5,429 bases of DNA from H111-94 sp034436045. Its GTDB lineage: Bacteria > Chloroflexota > Ktedonobacteria > Ktedonobacterales > Ktedonobacteraceae. The notes beneath the pieces were generated by a model that was given only the letters and a program-made list of their open reading frames with translations, did not search any database and was not told where the DNA came from. Both the position numbers and the translations under genes were made by a program. Positions 1 through 5,429 of this stretch are shown piece by piece. The stretch is from contig DAOTVZ010000335.1 in NCBI GenBank assembly GCA_034436045.1, positions 1 to 5,429 on the forward strand. Reading direction: 5' to 3'. Position 1 is the first letter of the stretch, and each line of letters starts with the position of its first letter.

Positions 1-1619
1 CCGGTGAATCTGCGCCAGTCATTCGTGAAAGTGGTGGCGACCGCAGCGCCGTCACCGGTGGCACGCGCGTCCTCTCCGATTGGATCATCGTGCAAATCAC
101 CGCCAACCCTGGCGAAACCTTCCTGGATCGCATGATCTCCCTGGTAGAAGGGGCCAATCGGCAAAAGACGCCTAACGAGATCGCCCTTAATATCCTGCTC
201 GCCAGTCTGACACTCATTTTCATGCTGGTCGTGGTGTCCCTGGAACCCTTTGCGATCTATTCCGGTCAGGCCGTCTCCATCACCACACTGGTTGCCTTGC
301 TGGTCTGTCTCATTCCCACCACCATTGGCGGTTTGCTCTCAGCTATCGGTATCGCGGGCATGGATCGCATGGTACAGCGCAACGTGCTGGCTATGAGTGG
401 GCGTGCTGTCGAAGCTGCCGGGGATGTGGATGTGCTGCTGCTGGACAAGACCGGTACTATCACCCTGGGCAACCGGCAGGCCAGCCGTTTCATACCCATA
501 GCAGGTGTCGATGAGCGCACGGTTGCCACTGCCGCTCTCCTCTCCAGCTTAGCCGATGAGACACCGGAAGGTCGCTCCATTGTCACCCTGGCCAGAGAAC
601 GCTATGCTCTTACCGAGGACACCCCTACCAGCGCCACTTTTATCGCCTTTTCCGCCCTCACTCGTATGAGCGGTGTCGATCTGGAACCCAGGGCTGGCGC
701 ACCGCATAGTATCCGCAAAGGTGCCGCCGACGCCGTGGCGGCCTGGGTGAATGAGCATGGCGGACAGGGCAGCGAGGAACTACACAGCATCGTCGAGAGC
801 ATCGCCCGCGCCGGCAGTACGCCGCTCGTCGTCGCCGAAACGATCATGGATGCTAACTGCCAGAGCGAGCAGGCCCGCTTACTAGGCGTGATCGAACTGA
901 AGGATGTTGTGAAACGCGGTATGCAGGAACGCTTCGCGCAGTTGCGCAAGATGGGCATTCGCACCATCATGATTACCGGCGATAACCCTTTGACAGCCGC
1001 CGCCATCGCCAAAGAGGCCGGCGTCGATGACTTTCTGGCCCAGGCCACCCCGGAAACCAAAATGAAGCTCATTAAGGAGCAACAAGCAAAAGGCCATCTC
1101 GTTGCCATGACAGGCGACGGCACCAACGACGCTCCTGCCCTGGCGCAGGCCGACGTGGGTGTAGCGATGAACACCGGCACCCAGGCCGCCAAAGAGGCCG
1201 CCAATATGGTCGATCTCGACTCTAACCCCACCAAATTGATCGAGGTCGTCGAGGTCGGCAAACAGTTACTTATCACACGCGGCGCACTGACGACCTTCAG
1301 CATCGCTAACGACGTAGCTAAGTACTTCGCCATCATCCCTGCCGCCTTTGCTGCTACCTATCCACAGCTCAACGCGCTGAATATCATGCGGCTCTCAACA
1401 CCCGATAATGCGGTACTGGCCGCAGTCATCTTTAATGCACTGATCATCATCGCGCTAGTGCCTCTGGCCCTGCGCGGGGTCAAGTACCGCCCCATTGGAG
1501 CCAGCGCGCTCTTACGCCGCAATCTGCTGATCTACGGTCTGGGCGGCATCATCATTCCATTTATCGGCATCAAGTTGATCGACGTGATCCTGGTGGCGTT
1601 GCATTTAACGCTTAGATAA
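1..1619 (+). CDS. kdpB: Potassium-transporting P-type ATPase subunit KdpB, 5'-truncated by the window edge
   Basis: KdpB is the catalytic subunit of the KdpFABC K+ pump in the cytoplasmic membrane. It hydrolyses ATP through a phospho-aspartate to drive K+ uptake. The frame is open from base 3 and gives 538 residues, starting at GES of the actuator-domain TGES motif. The GTG at 90 lies inside this homology and is not the start. Visible motifs are the phosphorylation site DKTGTIT (Asp codon 444-446), the nucleotide-domain KGA (residue 239 of the fragment), TGDGTNDAP (370-378), and the membrane Asp and Lys in SIANDVAKYF (437 and 440), which match Asp583 and Lys586 of E. coli KdpB. Aligned from memory to the 682-residue E. 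coli protein, about 159 residues are missing and the full length would be near 697. The difference is mostly about 13 extra residues in the nucleotide-binding region. The third residue matches E. coli Ser162, a known inhibitory phosphorylation site. The identification is very secure. Confidence 0.98.
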   Translation, partial: GESAPVIRESGGDRSAVTGGTRVLSDWIIVQITANPGETFLDRMISLVEGANRQKTPNEIALNILLASLTLIFMLVVVSLEPFAIYSGQAVSITTLVALLVCLIPTTIGGLLSAIGIAGMDRMVQRNVLAMSGRAVEAAGDVDVLLLDKTGTITLGNRQASRFIPIAGVDERTVATAALLSSLADETPEGRSIVTLARERYALTEDTPTSATFIAFSALTRMSGVDLEPRAGAPHSIRKGAADAVAAWVNEHGGQGSEELHSIVESIARAGSTPLVVAETIMDANCQSEQARLLGVIELKDVVKRGMQERFAQLRKMGIRTIMITGDNPLTAAAIAKEAGVDDFLAQATPETKMKLIKEQQAKGHLVAMTGDGTNDAPALAQADVGVAMNTGTQAAKEAANMVDLDSNPTKLIEVVEVGKQLLITRGALTTFSIANDVAKYFAIIPAAFAATYPQLNALNIMRLSTPDNAVLAAVIFNALIIIALVPLALRGVKYRPIGASALLRRNLLIYGLGGIIIPFIGIKLIDVILVALHLTLR

Positions 1620-1646
1620 CCGCCTCAGGTAAGGTAAAAGAAAGAA

Positions 1647-1652
1647 GAGGAG
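1647..1652 (+). promoter_or_regulatory. Ribosome binding site of kdpC
   Basis: GAGGAG lies in a purine-rich run (about 1631-1652) three bases before the ATG at 1656. The spacing is short, but no other start nearby fits the KdpC N-terminus. The 36-base gap after kdpB shows no promoter or terminator, which supports cotranscription. Confidence 0.75.
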
Positions 1653-1655
1653 ACT

Positions 1656-2420
1656 ATGAGTGTAATACACACTGAACCTCCACAGGTGAATGAACCGGCA
1701 CCAGCCCCGCGCTCATCGTCCATCACTCGCCATCTGCGTCCGGCCATCGTTATAACGCTACTGCTGGCTGTGGTGACAGGACTCATCTATCCGGGCATCG
1801 TGACAGGGATTGCGCAGTTGCTCTTCCCATCCCAGGCCAATGGTAGCCTCATTACCGTCAACGGTAAAGTCATCGGTTCGACCCTGATCGGCCAATACTG
1901 GACTTCACCTCTATACTTTCATGGTCGGCCCTCCGCGACTGTGAATCCGACTACAGGCACGCCTGAACCATATGCCGCCGATAACTCAGCGGCCTCCAAC
2001 CTGGGACCAACCAATCAGCAATTGCTCACGGGCAATGGACAGCAAATCACCATCGCACAGGGCACACCGGTTCCCGCCGATGCCACACCGGTGCCAGGCA
2101 AGAAGAATACCTACTACGTACCCGGTTCGTATCTCGGCGTGCAAAACTATGCGCAACAGTTCCGTGAGGAGAATGGTCTGGCCCCCAATACGCCCCTGCC
2201 ATCCGATATCGTGACAGCCTCCGGCTCCGGTTTAGACCCGGACATCTCCATCGAAGCCGCACTCTTGCAGGTCAATCGCGTCGCAAAGGCACGCGGATTG
2301 AGTGTGACCACCGTGCGCGCTCTGGTGATGAGCCATGTTCACGGGCGCTTCCTGGGCATCTTCGGTGAACCCTATGTCAATGTTTTAGAATTAAATATGG
2401 CACTGGACAACCTGAAGTAG
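1656..2420 (+). CDS. kdpC: Potassium-transporting ATPase subunit KdpC, long form with inserted segment
   Basis: KdpC is the single-span subunit that stabilises KdpFABC and is thought to raise ATP affinity. This protein has 254 residues against about 190 in E. coli. Residues 1-28 are a proline-rich cytoplasmic extension, and one membrane helix spans about 29-50. Family motifs follow: QANGSLI (60-66), IGQYW (78-82), FHGRPSA (88-94), SNLGPTN (114-120), VTASGSGLDPDIS (186-198), RVAKARGLS (208-216) and GEPYVNVLELNMALD (237-251). The extra length lies mainly at about residues 128-166, between SNLGPTN and the ENGLAP stretch. That part is rich in Gly, Pro, Thr and Tyr and has no family counterpart I recall. 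The gene sits between kdpB and kdpD, as in standard kdp operons. The start is fixed by the GAGGAG site. Identity is secure; the role of the insertion is unknown. Confidence 0.96.
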   Translation: MSVIHTEPPQVNEPAPAPRSSSITRHLRPAIVITLLLAVVTGLIYPGIVTGIAQLLFPSQANGSLITVNGKVIGSTLIGQYWTSPLYFHGRPSATVNPTTGTPEPYAADNSAASNLGPTNQQLLTGNGQQITIAQGTPVPADATPVPGKKNTYYVPGSYLGVQNYAQQFREENGLAPNTPLPSDIVTASGSGLDPDISIEAALLQVNRVAKARGLSVTTVRALVMSHVHGRFLGIFGEPYVNVLELNMALDNLK

Positions 2421-2426
2421 ATTAGC

Positions 2427-2432
2427 AAGGAG
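2427..2432 (+). promoter_or_regulatory. Ribosome binding site of the short kdpD
   Basis: AAGGAG lies four bases before the ATG at 2437, inside the 16-base gap after the kdpC stop. It is a near-consensus Shine-Dalgarno sequence. With the tight spacing it supports translation from the kdpBC transcript and fixes the start codon. Confidence 0.85.
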
Positions 2433-2436
2433 CGTC

Positions 2437-3723
2437 ATGAGCAACGATAAAGACGACAAACGTCCAGACCCGGAAACGCTCTTGCAACGCTATCACCTTC
2501 GTGATCGTGATATAGTGCCATCTGAAGGAGAGAGCAACCCTCAGCTCTCTCCTTTCAGAGAGAGCGAAGCACCCAGGCGCGGACGCTTACGTATCTATCT
2601 GGCGGCAGCGCCGGGTGCAGGTAAAACCTATGCCATGCTGCAAGAAGGACATCGGCGCGAGTCACGTGGCGCATATGTGGTCATTGGCTATGTAGAGACG
2701 CATGGACGCCCGCTCACCGAAGCACAAATCGGTGATCTCCCTGTCGTGCCACGCAAAAAAGTCTCTTATCGCGGCATTACACTTGAAGAAATGGACACAG
2801 AAGCCATCCTTGCGCTCCACCCAAAAGTGGTGCTGGTGGATGAACTGGCCCATACCAACGCCCCCGGCTCAAAGCACGAAAAACGCTACCAGGATGTAGA
2901 AGACCTGCTTAACGCCGGTATCCATGTCGTGACGACACTCAATATCCAGCATCTGGAGAGCGTCAATGACCTGGTAGCCAGTATTACCGGCGTGCGTGTG
3001 CATGAAACATTACCAGATCGCATTCTTGATGAGGCTGACGAGGTGGAGTTAATCGACATCTCTCCCTATGCGCTGCGCCAACGCATGAAACACGGCAATA
3101 TCTATCCCCCTGACCGTATCGAACCCGCCTTACACAACTTCTTCCGCGAGGGTAATCTAACCGCGTTGCGCGAACTGGCATTGCGCCGTGTTGCCGAGAA
3201 GACGCAAAAGCAACTTGAACACTACATGACAGAGCATGGCATCAGCCGCATCTGGCCCGCCAGCGAGCGTGTCCTGGTCGGCTTCGATGGTCGCCCTCAC
3301 ATGCGCCAGGTGTTACGTGATGCCTGGCGGCTCGCACATGGTCTACATGCCGACCTGATCGCCGTCAATATCCAGCCAGAAGGTATGCGCAACTGGACAG
3401 GTCGCCTCGTTGCTCTGCTGCGTTACGGTCAAGATGCCAAACAGCACCGCGCCGCTATGCGGCGTCGCCTGGAAGAGCATAAACGATTAGCAGAAGATCT
3501 CGGTGCCGAAGTTGTCCAACTCAAAAGTGACGACATCGCCCGTGCGTTATTAGAACTGGCACGCAAACGTCAAGTGACACAGATCGTTCTGGGCCAACCG
3601 GCGCGTAGCCGCTGGGAAGAGATACTGCGCGGCTCTATTACTAATCGCCTGCTCCGCCTGGGGGCCGAGATGGACATTCATCTTGTTCCTTTACACCATG
3701 ATGATGATTTTCCGCTTTTATAG
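2437..3723 (+). CDS. kdpD: Short KdpD: N-terminal sensor domain plus USP domain, no histidine kinase
   Basis: Full-length KdpD (about 900 residues) is the K+/turgor sensor kinase that phosphorylates KdpE. This 428-residue protein keeps only its cytoplasmic N-terminal half. Residues 47-255 form the KdpD domain, with Walker A AAPGAGKT (57-64), Walker B VVLVDELAHTN (131-141), then NAPGSKHEKRYQDVEDLL, TTLNIQHLES (166-175), DEADEVELIDI (198-208) and GNLTALRELALRR (239-251). Residues 277-418 form a universal-stress-protein fold, ending in the nucleotide-loop-like G386 and GS 399-400. The four membrane helices, GAF region, phospho-accepting His and ATPase core are absent. The frame ends at a clean TAG, and no kinase-like reading frame follows, so this looks like a natural short form. 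Short KdpDs of this kind are known, for example in Anabaena. An inserted stretch at residues 27-46 coincides with a DNA inverted repeat. It probably acts with a kinase encoded elsewhere, or by direct contact with KdpFABC; neither is shown here. Confidence 0.93.
   Translation: MSNDKDDKRPDPETLLQRYHLRDRDIVPSEGESNPQLSPFRESEAPRRGRLRIYLAAAPGAGKTYAMLQEGHRRESRGAYVVIGYVETHGRPLTEAQIGDLPVVPRKKVSYRGITLEEMDTEAILALHPKVVLVDELAHTNAPGSKHEKRYQDVEDLLNAGIHVVTTLNIQHLESVNDLVASITGVRVHETLPDRILDEADEVELIDISPYALRQRMKHGNIYPPDRIEPALHNFFREGNLTALRELALRRVAEKTQKQLEHYMTEHGISRIWPASERVLVGFDGRPHMRQVLRDAWRLAHGLHADLIAVNIQPEGMRNWTGRLVALLRYGQDAKQHRAAMRRRLEEHKRLAEDLGAEVVQLKSDDIARALLELARKRQVTQIVLGQPARSRWEEILRGSITNRLLRLGAEMDIHLVPLHHDDDFPLL
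2521..2565 (+). repeat. Three-arm inverted repeat inside kdpD
   Basis: TCTGAAGGAGAGAGC (2521-2535) pairs with GCTCTCTCCTTTCAGA (2544-2559) across an 8-base loop, with one unpaired T as the only defect. A second GAGAGAGC (2558-2565) can pair with the same central GCTCTCTC (2544-2551) across a 6-base loop. The two stems exclude each other. The element encodes residues 29-43, inside a stretch that seems additional compared with usual KdpD N-termini. It could be an inserted palindromic repeat or an RNA switch. No T-run follows, so it is not a standard terminator. Confidence 0.8.
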
Positions 3724-3731
3724 CATCTTTT

Positions 3732-3748
3732 CACATCAATAGAATGTG
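3732..3748. promoter_or_regulatory. Possible operator dyad upstream of the MFS gene's -10 box
   Basis: CACAT (3732-3736) and ATGTG (3744-3748) form a 5-base dyad with a 7-base spacer. It starts just after the kdpD stop and covers the place where a -35 box would be. It could be a regulator site, or a weak stem ending the kdp transcript, but there is no T-run after it. A 5-base dyad may well be chance. Confidence 0.3.
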
Positions 3749-3756
3749 CCTTCCGC

Positions 3757-3762
3757 TATAAT
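3757..3762 (+). promoter_or_regulatory. Putative sigma-70-type -10 box of the MFS gene
   Basis: A perfect TATAAT lies in the 140-base gap between kdpD and the MFS gene. The -35 partner is weak: CATCAA (3734-3739) sits at 17-base spacing, while the better TTCACA (3730-3735) is 21 bases away. No TG extension precedes the box. Transcription would start near 3769, leaving a leader of roughly 95 bases. A poor -35 with a good -10 fits a promoter that needs an activator or an alternative sigma factor. Confidence 0.55.
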
Positions 3763-3769
3763 GGTGCAT

Positions 3770-3841
3770 TTGTCACGCGAAAGATGGTCAGATTGCTGCT
3801 ATACCTAAAGATGTGGTACAACATCTCTAACAGAGTGACAA
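3770..3841 (+). other. Potentially structured 5' leader of the MFS gene
   Basis: TTGTCAC (3770-3776) is complementary to GTGACAA (3835-3841), near the likely transcription start and just before the ribosome binding site. Between them AGATGT (3809-3814) and ACATCT (3821-3826) can form a hairpin with a 6-base loop. The parts could fold into a closed leader stem that ends seven bases before the AAAGG site. No known riboswitch class was recognised, and the pairings are short enough to be chance. Confidence 0.3.
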
Positions 3842-3848
3842 TAGAGCG

Positions 3849-3853
3849 AAAGG
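3849..3853 (+). promoter_or_regulatory. Ribosome binding site of the MFS gene
   Basis: AAAGG lies ten bases before the ATG at 3864 and is a moderate Shine-Dalgarno match. An in-frame TAA at 3828-3830 with no other start codon before 3864 makes this ATG the only reasonable start. Confidence 0.6.
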
Positions 3854-3863
3854 TAGAAAAAGT

Positions 3864-5372
3864 ATGGCCACGCTCAACTCAGAAGGCTCAGGCTCTGCCG
3901 CCCATCTTCAGATCACGCAACCGCGATTGCGTTGGACACAGATTCTCGCCATCAGCATTTTCTCGTTCGCCTTCAACTTCCACTGGGCTGCCCTGAGCCT
4001 CATCATCATTCCCAGCCAGGTTCTAAAACTGGTCGGCAATCTGGACAAAGGCACCGCGCTAGCGATTGTGCTGGTACCCGGCGCATTCATCGCCCTTGTC
4101 TCCAACCCATTCTTTGGCTGGTTGAGTGACCACACCACCGGCTGGCTGGCGCGGTGGGGCAGTCGCCGCCCCTATATCCTCATCGGCACCCTGGTGAACA
4201 TCGCCACGCTGGCCTGGATGGCAAGCGCGCGCAGCATTCCCTCACTCGCGTTTGCCTATGCGTTCACACAACTCTCCAGTAACGCCGCCCAGGCTCCCTT
4301 TCATGCTCTCCTACCCGATCTCGTCCCCGCCGAACAACGCGGCCTGACCTCCGGCGTCATGGGCCTGCTCTTAATCGCGGGCAATATCGGTGGAGTGATC
4401 GTGGCCGGTCTCTACATCAACGCAGCCAATCCGCTGCCTGTCTACCAGCACTATCTCTGGCTCACCTACGGCATCATCATGGCCGTCCTGTTCGTGCTGA
4501 TGTTAGTCACTATCATTTCAGTGCGTGAACGGGCATTGCGCTCCCGCCAGCAGATGACCACTGAGCAGAAGCCTGCCCTCCTACGACAATCCGTTTTTCG
4601 TCTTTCACGCCCCGTACAGATAACGCTGGTCACAACACTGCTTGCCGCCTTGCTGGTCTGGGGCTTGATGGCGCTCTGGAATATGTTTCAAGGCCCCCAT
4701 CTCCAGATTAATGATACGCTACAACAGGTAATCCTGGAAGTAGTGGTCACGGTAGGCATCCTACGCCTCTTCGACTTCCACCCGCGTCGTACCCCTGACT
4801 TCGCCTGGGTACTGGCGACGCGCTTACTCGTAATGCTTGGCATATATACAATCCAGACGTTTCTGGAGTATTACATGCTCGACGTTGTAGGTGCCGCCAA
4901 CCCGGAACAGGCCACTACCAACTTCGTCATTCTAGTCTCACTCACCAGCCTTTTCAGCGCCTTTATCGCCGGATGGCTCTCAGACCACTTTGGACGCAAA
5001 CGCCTGGTCTACGTCGCGGGTTATATGATGGCCCTCGTGGGTGTGATCTTCGTCGTCACCCATTCCTATGTCATTGTCTTCGCCTCCGCCGCGCTCTTCG
5101 GCCTGGGCTATGGAGCCTATCAAAGCGTCGATTGGGCGCTGGTCGTCGATGTGCTACCCTCAGAACATAACTACGCGCGTGACATGGGCGTCTGGAACAT
5201 CGCCGCCTCGCTCGCTCAGGTGGTCGCGCCCGTGCTAGGTGGCCCACTGATCGATACCTTTACGCGCGCCGGACATCCCGTCCTGGGTTTTCAACTGCTC
5301 TTCGTGATGGCCATTATCTATTGTGTCCTCGGCACCTTCACAGTACGCTTCATTCGCAGTGTACGCAATTAG
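3864..5372 (+). CDS. MFS transporter, SLC45/GPH-like, with two extra central hydrophobic segments
   Basis: This is a 502-residue integral membrane protein of the major facilitator superfamily, probably a proton- or cation-coupled carrier. Hydrophobic segments lie at about 25-50, 63-85, 104-122, 125-147, 160-184, 195-219, 251-275, 284-303, 315-337, 353-375, 380-398, 401-420, 441-465 and 473-496. MFS motif A appears twice: GWLSD (85-89) leading to GSRRP (99-103), and GWLSDHFGRKR (370-380). The longer first loop ending in RRP, and VDWALVVDVLP (422-432) followed by RDMGVWNIA (439-447), resemble the SLC45/GPH-type sugar carriers. The segments at 251-303 lie in the central loop, where 12-helix members have only a hydrophilic link, so about 14 spans are predicted. 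Charged residues inside or beside helices include Glu335, Asp423 and Asp429. It has its own promoter-like sequence and is probably not part of the kdp operon. The substrate cannot be told; a sugar, glycoside or drug is possible. Confidence 0.88.
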   Translation: MATLNSEGSGSAAHLQITQPRLRWTQILAISIFSFAFNFHWAALSLIIIPSQVLKLVGNLDKGTALAIVLVPGAFIALVSNPFFGWLSDHTTGWLARWGSRRPYILIGTLVNIATLAWMASARSIPSLAFAYAFTQLSSNAAQAPFHALLPDLVPAEQRGLTSGVMGLLLIAGNIGGVIVAGLYINAANPLPVYQHYLWLTYGIIMAVLFVLMLVTIISVRERALRSRQQMTTEQKPALLRQSVFRLSRPVQITLVTTLLAALLVWGLMALWNMFQGPHLQINDTLQQVILEVVVTVGILRLFDFHPRRTPDFAWVLATRLLVMLGIYTIQTFLEYYMLDVVGAANPEQATTNFVILVSLTSLFSAFIAGWLSDHFGRKRLVYVAGYMMALVGVIFVVTHSYVIVFASAALFGLGYGAYQSVDWALVVDVLPSEHNYARDMGVWNIAASLAQVVAPVLGGPLIDTFTRAGHPVLGFQLLFVMAIIYCVLGTFTVRFIRSVRN

Positions 5373-5375
5373 TAG

Positions 5376-5395
5376 GGGCGTGATTCATCACGCCC
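5376..5395. repeat. Short palindrome after the MFS gene, possibly a dispersed repeat or terminator stem
   Basis: GGGCGTGA (5376-5383) and TCACGCCC (5388-5395) form a perfect 8-base stem with a TTCA loop, three bases after the MFS stop codon. No T-run follows, so intrinsic termination would be weak; a role in mRNA 3'-end protection is possible. The form, a G-rich arm ending in a small loop and its C-rich complement, resembles short palindromes scattered between genes in Chloroflexota and other genomes. That link is from memory. Confidence 0.65.
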
Positions 5396-5409
5396 TGGGT
5401 ACCCTCGAT

Positions 5410-5429
5410 GCGCTCTGAGAGCGTCTTTC
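5410..5429 (+). terminator. Possible terminator, cut by the window end
   Basis: GCGCTC (5410-5415) and GAGCGT (5419-5424) form a stem of five Watson-Crick pairs and one G-T pair around a TGA loop. CTTTC follows and then the window ends. It could be the terminator of the MFS gene if a T-run continues, but the short stem and missing tail make this uncertain. Confidence 0.35.

Noticed and set aside
602..1336. A 244-residue reading frame on the - strand
   Set aside because: It lies wholly inside kdpB, is antisense to conserved ATPase motifs and shows no recognisable domain; long antisense frames are common in GC-rich genes.
90..1619. A complete 509-residue gene starting at GTG 90
   Set aside because: The frame is open to base 3 and the upstream residues (GESAPVIRESGG and onward) are conserved KdpB sequence, so the real start lies outside the window.
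2521..2565. Transposon or CRISPR fragment in kdpD
   Set aside because: Too short, with no transposase remnant and no regularly spaced repeats; it is kept only as an inverted repeat of unknown origin.
3724..3756. Intrinsic terminator after kdpD
   Set aside because: Only a 5-base stem with a 7-base loop is present and no T-run follows it, so the end of the kdp transcript is not defined here.
3784..3996. A 70-residue reading frame overlapping the MFS start
   Set aside because: It has no clear ribosome binding site, overlaps the MFS gene by 133 bases in another frame, and its second part is simply a shifted reading of that gene.
5397..5404. GGGTACCC palindrome
   Set aside because: An 8-base self-complementary word with no loop is expected by chance and resembles a restriction site rather than a functional element.

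Overview
The window holds the 3' end of a potassium-uptake (Kdp) operon and, after a 140-base gap with its own promoter-like sequence, one complete MFS transporter gene. All genes are on the + strand. The order is kdpB (5' end outside the window), kdpC, a short kdpD, then the MFS gene. The sequence is moderately GC-rich and tightly packed, as in a bacterial chromosome. No rRNA, tRNA, CRISPR array, transposase or phage gene was seen.

The organism cannot be named from sequence alone. An unusually long KdpC, a KdpD with no histidine kinase, and a GGGCGTGA-loop-TCACGCCC palindrome after a gene together suggest a Chloroflexota-like bacterium, perhaps of the Ktedonobacteria type. This is an inference from general familiarity, not a database match.

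Layout. Positions 1-1619 encode about 538 C-terminal residues of KdpB, the P-type ATPase subunit, opening inside its TGES motif. Positions 1656-2420 encode KdpC, the single-span subunit, with an added segment of about 40 residues. Positions 2437-3723 encode a 428-residue KdpD made only of the N-terminal ATP-binding domain and a universal-stress-protein-like domain. The sensor membrane helices and kinase core are missing. The three genes have good ribosome binding sites and gaps of 36 and 16 bases, so they are probably one transcript. kdpA (and kdpF if present) would be expected upstream.

Positions 3724-3863 carry a TATAAT box, a small dyad upstream of it and a potentially folded leader. The MFS gene (3864-5372) encodes a 502-residue protein with SLC45/GPH-like features and two extra hydrophobic segments in its central loop. 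The last 57 bases hold two inverted repeats.

KdpB hydrolyses ATP and KdpC stabilises the KdpFABC complex that imports K+ at low concentration. The short KdpD probably senses or tunes the system with a separate kinase or directly. The MFS gene is probably independent of the Kdp operon. No clearly new biological system is visible. The best leads are the three-arm repeat inside kdpD, the kinase-less KdpD, the KdpC insertion and the 14-segment MFS layout.
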